From: JAWLBM01 sp041687675
GTDB taxonomy: Bacteria > Pseudomonadota > Alphaproteobacteria > Rhizobiales > Pleomorphomonadaceae
NCBI GenBank assembly: GCA_041687675.1
Contig: JAWLBM010000029.1
Span: 1-59,945, forward strand
DNA: 59,945 nucleotides
Direction: 5' to 3'
Shown here: positions 15,266 to 23,679 of the stretch, in pieces
Numbering within the stretch: position 1 is the stretch's first letter
Layout: the number at the start of each line of letters is the position of its first letter
Program-made: the position numbers and the translations under genes
Notes under the pieces: generated by a model
The model's database searches: none
Seen by the model: the letters and a program-made list of their open reading frames with translations, nothing else
What the model was told of the DNA's origin: nothing

Positions 15266-15870
15266 CAGTCGGTCTCCGCCCGATCGGCCACGAGGTTGCG
15301 GGTGATCGCGTGGCAGATCACGCAGTGGACGTCCTCGACCAGCTCGTAGGCGCCCTTCTCCGTGCGCATCAGCACCGGCTGGTCGACCATCGGCAGGAGC
15401 GCCCCGCCGTCGAAGCCGAGCAGGGCGATGGTGCTGACGCCACGCTCGCGCGCCATCTCGACCGCGCGGACGAGATTGGGCGAATTGCCGCTGGCGGAGA
15501 TCACGATCAGGACGTCGCCCGGCCGGGCGAAATTCTCGAGCTGGCCGGCGAACACCCGGTCGTAGCCCTCGTCGTTGCCGAGGGCGGTCAGCCAGGACAG
15601 GTTGTCGGCGAGGCCGGCCACCCGGATCGGCGGGCGCCCGGACTTCTTCGTCGCCTTGCCGAGGTCGTTGACCCAGTGCGAGGCGGTGGCGGCGCTCCCG
15701 CCGTTGCCGGCGATGAACACGGTGCCGCCGGCGTCGCGGGCGGTCCGGATGATCCGGGTGGCGCCCTCGATCTCGGCGAGATCGACCTCGGCCAGAGCGG
15801 CGCTCACGGCGCCGAAATAGGTCCCGGCCAGTTCCCGGAACTTGGAAGGCGTGTGGCTCTTCGTCAGCAT
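15265..15870 (-). CDS. gmhA: Sedoheptulose-7-phosphate isomerase (GmhA, SIS domain)
   Basis: A 201-residue SIS-domain protein. FIAGNGGSAATASHWVNDLG and VLIVISASGNSPNLVRAVEM are the phosphosugar-binding loops, and a late ELVEDVHCVICH region carries the typical GmhA C-terminal histidines. It converts sedoheptulose 7-phosphate to D-glycero-D-manno-heptose 7-phosphate, the first step of heptose synthesis. I chose the ATG at 15870 (MLTKSHTPSKF), which has GGGAG upstream, over an in-frame start 39 bases earlier. It is the first gene of the minus-strand operon and faces the AT-rich divergent region shared with the acyltransferase at 16520. Confidence 0.92.
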   Translation of the reverse strand: MLTKSHTPSKFRELAGTYFGAVSAALAEVDLAEIEGATRIIRTARDAGGTVFIAGNGGSAATASHWVNDLGKATKKSGRPPIRVAGLADNLSWLTALGNDEGYDRVFAGQLENFARPGDVLIVISASGNSPNLVRAVEMARERGVSTIALLGFDGGALLPMVDQPVLMRTEKGAYELVEDVHCVICHAITRNLVADRAETD

Positions 15871-16519
15871 GGCAACCCCAGCTCCCAGAACACATCGAAT
15901 GTCAACCAACGGGCGCGCCGCAATCCCTCGGTTCCGCGGCGTGACGTTTCGGTGATCGCACGCAGGCGATCGAGAATGTGGCGCTCGTCGCGCCCGCTTT
16001 TCCGGATCGTTCCGCCCTGCGGCGGGTCCGCGCCCGGGGGCGCGGCGTCAATGCCGGTTGCGAGTGAGTGGACCGCGGCCCACTCTGCGGATCCGCAAAT
16101 TATGTATTAACAATCTATAAAGTGATGCTAGTCATCTGCGCGACCCGCCGCAAGCACTATGTCCGCTCCGGAGCCCGCAAGACCGAGGAGACCGGAAACA
16201 GGGTTAATGGCGACCCGGCAGGACTTGTACCGCGAACGGTTCTCCTGTCGCCCGATGTTCCCGAGCTTTGCAAGGATATCGAGCAGCCTTCGAGCCGCCG
16301 CCCCTGCGGGTTGTGAATCCCCGGTTAAGAGAACCGAGCGGAAAACGTTTCGGCCGGCCTTGCGGCACCTTGTGGTGGCCGCTACACTCTTTCGAATAGT
16401 CATTTACATTCAATTATAACCTTTGTTGATTATAGACGTTTCTGAACTATATAAGTTGACCACTTGTGGCTGCCGACCACGTCATCGGCACTACCGGTGC
16501 GTTCGAAAGGACCGCTACC
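15871..16519. other. Divergent intergenic region with AT-rich islands
   Basis: This 649-base stretch separates gmhA from the acyltransferase. Two AT-rich patches stand out, 16095-16130 and 16390-16460, in otherwise GC-rich sequence. The first contains TTAA-N7-TAAA (16107-16121), one base off a CtrA box. The second holds a promoter-like pair. Short open frames here (for example 16068-16316) look unlike real proteins. Confidence 0.5.
16426..16453 (+). promoter_or_regulatory. Candidate housekeeping-type promoter of the acyltransferase
   Basis: TTGATT (16426-16431) and TATATA (16448-16453) are 16 bases apart, about 65 bases before the chosen start at 16520. Both hexamers resemble sigma-70 elements. 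Confidence 0.35.
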
Positions 16520-17611
16520 GTGACTCCCGCCGTGACAGACCGGGCCGCCCATGTCGAAACCATCCGCGGGCTCGCCTGCCTGATGCTCGTCGCCTACCAT
16601 GTGGTCGGCGACACCCCGATGAACGGCCTGCAGTTGCCCCTCGATCACCCGCTGTCCGCGGCGAACCACCTGTTCGTGGACATGCGGATGCCGCTGTTCT
16701 CGTTCCTTTCCGGGCTGGTCTTCCACGCGATCGCCGGTCCCGGCTGGTCGGGCGTGTTGCCGTCCGTCGCCAGGAAGGCCCGGCGACTGCTCGTGCCCAT
16801 GGTGTTCGTAAGCACGCTCCACTGGCTCGCCAAGGGTCTCGCCGTCGAGGAGGAGCGACCGCTGTGGCACATCCTGGTGCTGCCCTACGAGCACTTCTGG
16901 TTCCTGCAGGCCACCTTCCTGCTGATGGCCGCGCACTACGCGCTGACGGCGCTGCTCGGCGGCCGCGACGTGCGCGCCGCCGGCATCCTCCTCGTCGCCG
17001 GGGCGGTCCTGTTCGTCGGGCTGGACCGGTGGCGCCCGGACGTCTTCTCCAGCTACAAGGCCGCCTACCTCGCCGCCTTCTTCTTCACCGGCTACCTGGC
17101 GGGCCACTGGCGTGCGGCGCGGGACGCCCTCCGGGCGCTCTCACAGTCGCGCTGGCGGGGGCCGGCGGCGGTGGCCCTGCTCGGCCTCGCGGTCATGGTG
17201 GCGGTCCAGACCGCCACCGATGCGGCCGCGCCGGCTGCCTGGTCCCGCGACGCGGTCTCCATCGCGGTCGGCCTCTCGGTCTGCATCGGCCTGTTCGTGG
17301 TGCGCCCGGTCTGGTCGCCGCTCGTCCGGATCGGAGGCTATTCCTATGCGATCTTCCTCTACCACGTGTTCTTCACGGCCGGATCGCGCATCGTCCTCGA
17401 GCGCATGTTCGACTGGACCGATCCGTGGTCGCTGTTCCTGGCCGGCCTGGTGGCCGGGCTGGCCGGACCCGTGGGGGTCTGGCACCTCTTCATCCGCAAT
17501 CCGGCGACGGCGCTGCTGTTCCTCGGGATCGACCTGAAGCCCCGGGGCCGCACGCCGTCGGGCCGCAGCGGCGCGCGCCCCGTGCGCCAGCACGACCCGG
17601 CCACCGGTTAA
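16520..17611 (+). CDS. Acyltransferase family 3 membrane protein (OafA/ExoZ-like)
   Basis: A 363-residue inner-membrane protein with about 10 hydrophobic segments. It begins with the family motif HVETIRGLACLMLVAYHVVG, whose arginine and histidine are the conserved pair of acyltransferase-3 enzymes, and has FFMRMPLF-like MRMPLFSFLSGLVF next. Such enzymes transfer acetyl or other acyl groups onto surface polysaccharides during export. I chose the GTG at 16520 because GAAAGGA lies 8-14 bases upstream; an in-frame GTG at 16466 would add 18 residues. It is followed after 197 bases by the GMC gene. The acceptor sugar is unknown. Confidence 0.85.
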   Translation: MTPAVTDRAAHVETIRGLACLMLVAYHVVGDTPMNGLQLPLDHPLSAANHLFVDMRMPLFSFLSGLVFHAIAGPGWSGVLPSVARKARRLLVPMVFVSTLHWLAKGLAVEEERPLWHILVLPYEHFWFLQATFLLMAAHYALTALLGGRDVRAAGILLVAGAVLFVGLDRWRPDVFSSYKAAYLAAFFFTGYLAGHWRAARDALRALSQSRWRGPAAVALLGLAVMVAVQTATDAAAPAAWSRDAVSIAVGLSVCIGLFVVRPVWSPLVRIGGYSYAIFLYHVFFTAGSRIVLERMFDWTDPWSLFLAGLVAGLAGPVGVWHLFIRNPATALLFLGIDLKPRGRTPSGRSGARPVRQHDPATG

Positions 17612-17808
17612 CCACGAAGCGTCATGCCGGCCCGTCGCGGCGCCGGACAATGCATGGCGGCATTGCGATGAACCGCCGCCAGGGATAAGAGTTCTTGAAT
17701 TGCGCAAATTGCTTTTGACCGACCCGGGCGACGGAGATAGGCGCTCGGCAGATGTGCCCGGGTTCGACCGGGTGCGCGACGACGGATCCAGCAGGGGGCG
17801 GTTTCTTC

Positions 17809-19275
17809 ATGCCTTTTATCCAGACGAGCCAGCTGGCCGACGGCTACGATGTCGTCATCGGCGGCACCGGCTTCGGCTCCATGTTCTTCCTGGCCGGCCT
17901 CCTGCGCAGCCGACCGGGCGCGCGCATCCTCCTGGTGGAGTGGGGTGACCTGCGCGACCATGCCTGGCAGGTCGAGCACCAGAGCAACTCCCTCCTCGAC
18001 GACGCCGAGACCTACCGGGGCGAGGCGGGCGAGAAGCCGTGGAACTACACCGTCGGCTACGGCGGCGGCACCAACTGCTGGTGGGCCAATACGCCGCGGA
18101 TGCTTCCGACCGACTTCAAGCTGAAGTCGACCTACGGCGTGGGGACCGACTGGCCGATCAGCTACGACGACCTTGAGCCCTACTATGTCGAGGCCGAGGA
18201 GATCATGCTGGTCGCCGGGCCGGACGACATCGGCGCGGTCTACCCCCGTTCGAAGCCCTACCCGCAGCCGCCGCACAATCTCACCACGGCGGACCGGATG
18301 CTGAAGGCCAGCATGCCGGACCGGCACTTCGCGCTGCCGACCGCCCGCCTGCGTCGGCCCATCGACGGCCGGGGCCCGTGCTGTAACACCGCCAACTGCC
18401 GGTTCTGCCCCGTCGAGGCGAAGTTCACGGCCCTCAACACCTTCGGGCCCATGGTCGAGCGGGAGAACGTCCACGTCCTCACCGGCGCGCGCATCCGTTC
18501 CGTCGACCTCGAGGGCGGCACCGCCAAGGGCGTGGTGGTGACAGTCGGCGGGGAGGACCGCCGGATCGCCGGCGACCTGGTCGCGATCGGCTGCAACGGC
18601 ATCCACACCCCGTTCATCCTGATGCGCTCGGGCCTCGATCACCCGGCGCTCGGCCGCTACCTGCACGAGAAGCACATCATCACCTTCGAGGTGCTGCTCG
18701 ACGGGCTCGACCACTTCGACGGCGGGATCCCGACCACCGGCCTCAATACGATGCTGCTCGACGGCGAGCACCGCCGGGACACCGCCGGGGCGCTCGGCTA
18801 CTTCATGAACAACTACCGCCGCGACGGGCTCCGCCCGGTGTACGGCCGCTGGCGCCAGACGCTGCCACTCGAGTATTTCGTGGAGGATCTCCCGCAGGAG
18901 GCCAACCGGGTCCTCGACGATGGCGGCGAGATGCCGCGGGTCTCGCATGCCTCGCGGTCCGAGTACTGCAGAAGGGGGGTCGAGCGCGTGATCGCAAGGC
19001 TGCCCGACGTGCTCGCCGCGCTTCCCGTCGAGGACATCATCCGCCGGCCGGACGTGCCGACCGGCTCGCACGTCCAGGGCACCTGCCGGATGGGGGCCGA
19101 CCCGGCGACCTCCATCGTCGACGGCGGGTTGGTTCACCACCAGGTCCGCAACCTCATGGTCCTCGGGACCGCCGTGTGGGCCACATGCACGATGTCCAAT
19201 CCGAGCCTCACCGCCGCGGCCCTGTCGCTGCGGGCGGCGCAACTCCTGGGGAACTCGAAATGGCAGTCGGCCTGA
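17809..19275 (+). CDS. GMC-family FAD oxidoreductase
   Basis: A 488-residue flavoprotein. The dinucleotide-binding motif VVIGGTGFGSMFF (about residues 14-26), the GYGGGTNCWWANTPRM segment, and the C-terminal HVQGTCRMGADPATSIVDG with MSNPSLTAAALSLRAA are those of GMC oxidoreductases, which oxidise sugars or alcohols. A cysteine group C191, C192, C197, C200 resembles the iron-sulfur-cluster loop of the FAD-dependent glucose and fructose dehydrogenase type; that reading is tentative. There is no signal peptide. The next gene overlaps its end by 16 bases and carries a Tat-like signal, suggesting export as a pair. The ATG at 17809 (MPFIQTSQLADGYD) is preceded by AGGGGGCGG. Confidence 0.85.
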   Translation: MPFIQTSQLADGYDVVIGGTGFGSMFFLAGLLRSRPGARILLVEWGDLRDHAWQVEHQSNSLLDDAETYRGEAGEKPWNYTVGYGGGTNCWWANTPRMLPTDFKLKSTYGVGTDWPISYDDLEPYYVEAEEIMLVAGPDDIGAVYPRSKPYPQPPHNLTTADRMLKASMPDRHFALPTARLRRPIDGRGPCCNTANCRFCPVEAKFTALNTFGPMVERENVHVLTGARIRSVDLEGGTAKGVVVTVGGEDRRIAGDLVAIGCNGIHTPFILMRSGLDHPALGRYLHEKHIITFEVLLDGLDHFDGGIPTTGLNTMLLDGEHRRDTAGALGYFMNNYRRDGLRPVYGRWRQTLPLEYFVEDLPQEANRVLDDGGEMPRVSHASRSEYCRRGVERVIARLPDVLAALPVEDIIRRPDVPTGSHVQGTCRMGADPATSIVDGGLVHHQVRNLMVLGTAVWATCTMSNPSLTAAALSLRAAQLLGNSKWQSA

Positions 19276-19691
19276 CGCGACGGGCGCTGATCGTCGCCGG
19301 CACCGCGGCCGCCGCCGGCGCGGCGGGCGGCGCCTGGATCAGCTTCAAGGGAACCGAGATGGCGCTGCTCGCCTACTTGAGGGAGATGCTGCCCGGTGTC
19401 ACCATCGACGAGGCTTCGGCCCGCGCCCTGATCGCCGAGTCGACGGAGAAGAAGTGGTCCTTCGTCGAGCAGCGGATCGCCGGCGTCGCCTACGGCGTGG
19501 CCGGCGTCGACGTGCCCGCGTCGCTGGACCAGCGGTTCGAACTGATGGCAAGGCACGTGCTGACCCGCTTCCTGACCGAGTCGAACTTCTTCGACCTGGA
19601 CAAACCGGCAGCGGAACCGGTCGTCTGCGAGCCGGTGCCCCGCCAGGTGGCCTGTTCGAGCCGGTTTTCGGACTTCGGCGAGCCTGTCTGA
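19260..19691 (+). CDS. Small Tat-signal partner subunit of the GMC oxidoreductase
   Basis: A 143-residue protein whose first 30 residues are a twin-arginine-like signal: LTRRALIVAGTAAAAGAAGG. The rest is soluble and mostly helical (IDEASARALIAESTEKKWSF, LDQRFELMARHVLTRFL). It starts inside the GMC gene, with a 16-base overlap, and GT2 follows 15 bases after its stop. Membrane-bound sugar dehydrogenases of the GMC class often have a small Tat-bearing hitchhiker subunit that carries the folded flavoprotein to the periplasm. Size, signal and coupling fit that role; sequence identity to a known subunit was not checked. Confidence 0.65.
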   Translation: MAVGLTRRALIVAGTAAAAGAAGGAWISFKGTEMALLAYLREMLPGVTIDEASARALIAESTEKKWSFVEQRIAGVAYGVAGVDVPASLDQRFELMARHVLTRFLTESNFFDLDKPAAEPVVCEPVPRQVACSSRFSDFGEPV

Positions 19692-19705
19692 TACTGGAGA
19701 ACGAG

Positions 19706-20827
19706 ATGCCCGGGCCGAGCGTCACCATCTGCATCCCGGTCCACGTCCGCAGGACCTACCTCGAGGGCTGCCTCACCAGCTGCCTCGCCCAGGACTACGA
19801 CAATCTCGGGATCGTGGTGCTCGACGACACGCCCGACGACAGCCTCGCCCGGATCGTGCGGGAGATCGCCGGCGACCGGGTCAGCTACCGCCATTTCGCC
19901 GACGACGCCGGCCTGATCGGCAAGCTGAACCGCTTTCTTGCCGATTGCCGCACCGACTGGGCGCTGATCGTGTGCGACGACGACCTCGTCTCGCCCTCCG
20001 CCGTCTCCCGCCTCGTCGCGGCCGCCGAGGCGGAGCGAGGCACCGCCCTGGTGCGCAGCCGCTACGAACTGATCGACGCCGACGGCCGTTCCGTCGGGCT
20101 CGACCGCGCGGCGCCGGAGCGCAGCAGCGCCACCGAATTCCTGAGGGAGATCTTCCAGCAGCCCAAGGCCACCTCGGTGCAGAACCTGACCGGGGTCCTC
20201 TTCCGGCCCGCCGCGTTGCGGGAACTGGGCGGCTTCCGGCCCTTCCACAAGGGGATCCATTCGGACCGCATCGCCTGGGCCATGCTGGGCGCGGGCGGTC
20301 CGGTGAGGGTCCTTCCCGATCCGCTGGTCAAGATCCGCCTGCACGGCGGCTCCCTCTCGTCGGAGCGTGCGCTCGACTACGAGGCCTACATCGCCACCAA
20401 CCTCGACATGCGGGGCGTGTGCACCGCGATCCTCGCCGACGCCGGGCGCCGCTACACCGGCGACGACGACCGGCAGAACCTCGCGATCGCCGCCGAGAGG
20501 CTCGAGGCCTACGTCCAGCGCTCGCTGGCGCGCAGCCTGGACCGCGGCTACGTCGCGGCCCTCTGCCTGCGCGGCCCGGACCGCAGGCGTCATCTCGCGC
20601 GGCTGGCGGACCTCGTCCGGGAGATCCGGCCGAGGGGACTTCGCTCCCTGGCGCTCTACAGGGTCCTTGAATATGCGCCGGCCGCGATCGCGGCCCGTGT
20701 CCTCGGGGTGGTGGTGCCGCTCAAGCAGGCGCTGGTATTGGCGCGGTCGCGGCATGCGGCTCCGGGCGCCCGCGTCGACGACCCGGAGCCGTCGCGCCGG
20801 CGTCCTGTGACCGTCTCCTCATCGTGA
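19706..20827 (+). CDS. Glycosyltransferase family 2
   Basis: A 373-residue GT-A fold transferase. It opens with VTICIPVHVRRTYLEGCLTS, has the nucleotide-binding VVLDDTPDD and the metal-binding ALIVCDDDLVSP (DDD), and an acceptor-side GGFRPFHKGIHSDRIAWAML. The C-terminal 130 residues are helical and Arg-rich with one hydrophobic stretch, typical of cytoplasmic-face polysaccharide enzymes. The ATG at 19706 follows the small Tat protein by 15 bases with GGAGA upstream. Its last nine bases overlap the convergent flippase gene. The sugar donor cannot be told from the sequence. Confidence 0.87.
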   Translation: MPGPSVTICIPVHVRRTYLEGCLTSCLAQDYDNLGIVVLDDTPDDSLARIVREIAGDRVSYRHFADDAGLIGKLNRFLADCRTDWALIVCDDDLVSPSAVSRLVAAAEAERGTALVRSRYELIDADGRSVGLDRAAPERSSATEFLREIFQQPKATSVQNLTGVLFRPAALRELGGFRPFHKGIHSDRIAWAMLGAGGPVRVLPDPLVKIRLHGGSLSSERALDYEAYIATNLDMRGVCTAILADAGRRYTGDDDRQNLAIAAERLEAYVQRSLARSLDRGYVAALCLRGPDRRRHLARLADLVREIRPRGLRSLALYRVLEYAPAAIAARVLGVVVPLKQALVLARSRHAAPGARVDDPEPSRRRPVTVSSS

Positions 20828-22306
20828 CGACCGCCGCCCGCCGGGCACAAAGCGCCGGAACTTCGCCGGCATCACGCGCTCCGCTTCCCGCCAGACGCCC
20901 ATGGTGTACGACCTGAACAGGATCAGCATCGCGGCGAGGTAGATCGGCACGCCGGCGGCGACGCAGAGCGCCACCCGGACGACGAGGTGCATGTCGGCCA
21001 GGGGATAGACCCTGAGGACGGACACCGCCGCCCCCATCACGGCGGCGCCGGCGAGCGCCGGCGCGACCGCGCGGAACGCGTCGGAGACGGCGATCCCCGT
21101 GCCGATCCGGACGAGGCGCTGGGTGATCGGGATCATCGCATAGGCCCTGACCGACTGGCCGAAGGCGATGCCGAGCAGGCCGGCCGGCACGGTGACGGCC
21201 AGCGTTGCGACGGTGCTCAGAAGGTCGAGCGCGCTCTGCTTGAGGTTGAGGTCGGTTCGCCCGGTGGCCGCGAGGGCCGGTCCGTTGATGTAGACGAGCA
21301 CCTGCGCCCCCACCGCCAGGGCGAGAAGGCTCATGATGATGCCGGCCTCCGACCATTTCTCCCCGAAGGCGAGCACCACGAAGTCGGGGGCGATCGCTGC
21401 CGCGCCGATGAAGATCGGGCAGGACAGCAAGGCGTAGACCCGCACCATGTCGATGTAGGCGGACTGGAACTGCTGCGGATCGTCCCGCAGCCGGGAGAAG
21501 GCCGACATGGCGACGTTCTGCACCGGCCAGAACACCACGGAGATCAGGGTGTAGAGGGCGTTCGAGGCCACCTTGAAGATGCCGAGCGCCGCAGGGCCGA
21601 CGAACAGTCCGATGGCGAAGGACGGCAGCTGGCTGTTGGTGACGCCGAGCAGCGCGCTCCCGCCGAGCCGGACGGAATAGCCGCGCATCGGCCGCACGTC
21701 GGCGGCCGCGAAGGAGAAGCCCGGGCGGAAGCCGCTCCTCACCCACAGCAGCACCGAGGTTCCGAGCAGGGCGGCGATGCGGCTGATCACCAGCGCCCAA
21801 ACGCCCCAGCCGTACCAGGCCAGCATGACGCCGCCGATGCCGCCCCCGATGCCGAGGATCATGCCGCGCTTGGCCAGCACGTCGAACTGGAAGGTGCGGC
21901 GAAGCTCGGCCACGTGGATGGCGGACAATCCTTCGATCAGCAGCAGCAGCGACAGCGAGGCGAGCACCAGCGCGAAGGTCTCGTCATATATCTTGTAGGC
22001 GATCGGCGCGACCACGCCCCCGAGCGCCACCGCCAGGCCGATGCTGATCACCATCACCATCCAGAAGGCCGACGTGGCCACCGACTGGTCCCACTCGGGC
22101 CGCTGCACCAGCGCGTCCGGTATCCCGTTGACCAGGGCGACCCGGCTCACGTCGATGAACACCATCGCGAACGCCACAAGCCCGATTTCCGCCGGCGAGA
22201 GCAGGCGCGCGATCGCAATGAAGACGACGAACGCCGAGATGTTCCGGACGGCCGCCCCGAATGCGCTCCACGCGACACCCAGCGCGAAATGGTGCCTGAT
22301 GTTCAT
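20819..22306 (-). CDS. Polysaccharide flippase (Wzx/WzxC-like, MOP superfamily)
   Basis: A 495-residue polytopic membrane protein with 12-14 hydrophobic segments. It begins MNIRHHFALGVAWSAFGAAV, and FVVFIAIARLLSPAEIGLVA near residue 25 is typical of WzxC/ExoT-type exporters that flip undecaprenyl-linked repeat units. The C-terminal end is basic (RRFVPGGRRSSR). The ATG at 22304-22306 was chosen over a longer upstream frame with no family character. The stop overlaps the convergent GT2 gene. It works with the Wzy-like polymerase at 29541 and the ExoP-like protein at 31513. Confidence 0.88.
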   Translation of the reverse strand: MNIRHHFALGVAWSAFGAAVRNISAFVVFIAIARLLSPAEIGLVAFAMVFIDVSRVALVNGIPDALVQRPEWDQSVATSAFWMVMVISIGLAVALGGVVAPIAYKIYDETFALVLASLSLLLLIEGLSAIHVAELRRTFQFDVLAKRGMILGIGGGIGGVMLAWYGWGVWALVISRIAALLGTSVLLWVRSGFRPGFSFAAADVRPMRGYSVRLGGSALLGVTNSQLPSFAIGLFVGPAALGIFKVASNALYTLISVVFWPVQNVAMSAFSRLRDDPQQFQSAYIDMVRVYALLSCPIFIGAAAIAPDFVVLAFGEKWSEAGIIMSLLALAVGAQVLVYINGPALAATGRTDLNLKQSALDLLSTVATLAVTVPAGLLGIAFGQSVRAYAMIPITQRLVRIGTGIAVSDAFRAVAPALAGAAVMGAAVSVLRVYPLADMHLVVRVALCVAAGVPIYLAAMLILFRSYTMGVWREAERVMPAKFRRFVPGGRRSSR

Positions 22307-22589
22307 ACGTGCGATGCCTTTCCGGGCCGCCGGCCCGCAGAACTTCGAGCATGCCGCAGGGGCGACCGTCCCGCTCGATCCGCCGGCGGTCCGGCGCTCG
22401 GGGGCAAGGGACGACGGCAGGTCCGCAGACCCGCCCCGGACACCCTGTCCTTGAAAACCTACGATTTGGTTCAACTCACGGAGCACGCCGCGCGGCGCAC
22501 GGCGTTTGCAGAATGCAGACCCTTATCATAGAATCCGTGATGATCTGGGCTGGCCGTGACGGACGCCCCGGCGTTGGCGAGGCTCGAAG

Positions 22590-23540
22590 TTGGCAATCAC
22601 GGGGATCACCGTCGTCGTCCCGGTCTTCAACAAGATGCCGGACCTGCGACGCAGCGTGGAGTCCCTGGCCGCCCAGACCGTCCCGCCCGACGCGATCCTC
22701 TTTGTCGACGATGGGTCCACCGACGGCGGTCGCGAGTACCTCGAGGCGCTCGGATGGCCGAACGCCCGCCTCATCCGCCGCGACCGGCCGGGGCCTGGCG
22801 GCTACGCTGCCCGGAACGAGGGCATCCGGCAGGCCGAAACGCCCTGGATCGCGTTCCTCGACGCCGACGACCAGTGGGCGCCCGGATACCTGGACGCCGT
22901 GACGGCCCTCGCCGCGGCCGCGGGCCGGGAGGTCGGCTGCCTGTTCACCGGCTTCGACAACGTCGCGCCGGACGGCGGCCGCTTCCTGCTGCGCTACTTC
23001 CGCCGCAACGCGGAGGCCGGCGTGCACCGGATGGACTTCGCCGGTCTCCTGGAGAACTGGCTCGCCGACGGGGACTGCCCGATCTGGACCAGCGCCGTGA
23101 CAATCCGCCGCGACGTGCTGCTGGAGACGGGCATGTTTCCCGAGGATCGCTGCCGGCGCGGCGGCGACAAGGACACCTGGCTTCGGGTGATGCGCCACAC
23201 CGCCGCGCTCTGCGACCCACGGCCGCACGCCATCTACCGCCGGGACTCCGTAAACATGGTCACGGAACGGGGCGTCACCACCTTCTCGCACTGCATCCGC
23301 CCGACCGTGGAGGGCCTGATCGAAGGCGCGCCTGCCGGCGAGGTCCGCCTGCTCAAGCGCCTGTGGAATCTCGAGGCCTACCTCTACGCCCGGCGCGCAG
23401 CGGCACGGGGGCAATTCAGCAGCGCGGCGCTGGACGGTTTCTACGCCGACGTGGATCCGCTGCGCTATCTCGCCCTGAGGCTGTTCCGCCTGTCCCTGGT
23501 CCGCCGCGGCATGACCCTCGCCCGCGGCCTGACCGGTTGA
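22590..23540 (+). CDS. Glycosyltransferase family 2
   Basis: A 316-residue GT-A transferase: GITVVVPVFNKMPDLRRSVE, then DAILFVDDGSTDGG (donor site), PGGYAARNEGIRQAETPWIA and FLDADDQWAPGYLD (DAD metal motif). A CRRGGDKDTWLRVMRHT stretch follows in the acceptor region. The start is a TTG at 22590 giving MAITGITVVVP; a GCGAGG lies upstream, and no ATG exists before the conserved motif. It is divergent from the flippase gene, with 283 bases between them. Donor and acceptor unknown. Confidence 0.85.
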   Translation: MAITGITVVVPVFNKMPDLRRSVESLAAQTVPPDAILFVDDGSTDGGREYLEALGWPNARLIRRDRPGPGGYAARNEGIRQAETPWIAFLDADDQWAPGYLDAVTALAAAAGREVGCLFTGFDNVAPDGGRFLLRYFRRNAEAGVHRMDFAGLLENWLADGDCPIWTSAVTIRRDVLLETGMFPEDRCRRGGDKDTWLRVMRHTAALCDPRPHAIYRRDSVNMVTERGVTTFSHCIRPTVEGLIEGAPAGEVRLLKRLWNLEAYLYARRAAARGQFSSAALDGFYADVDPLRYLALRLFRLSLVRRGMTLARGLTG

Positions 23541-23679
23541 CCGGCGGGGCGGCCGTCCGCCCGGGACCTGGCCTGCCGCCGCGACGGTCGCCGATGAGGC
23601 TCATTGTCACTCGAACTTCGGGTGGTGGTGCACTATATCTAAGTACATATTTTCATTATTCATTGTTCAGGAAGTCGCC

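Noticed and set aside
16068..16316. 82-residue open frame in the divergent region
   Set aside because: Mixed composition, no good ribosome-binding site, and it crosses AT-rich promoter-like sequence; nothing like a known protein.
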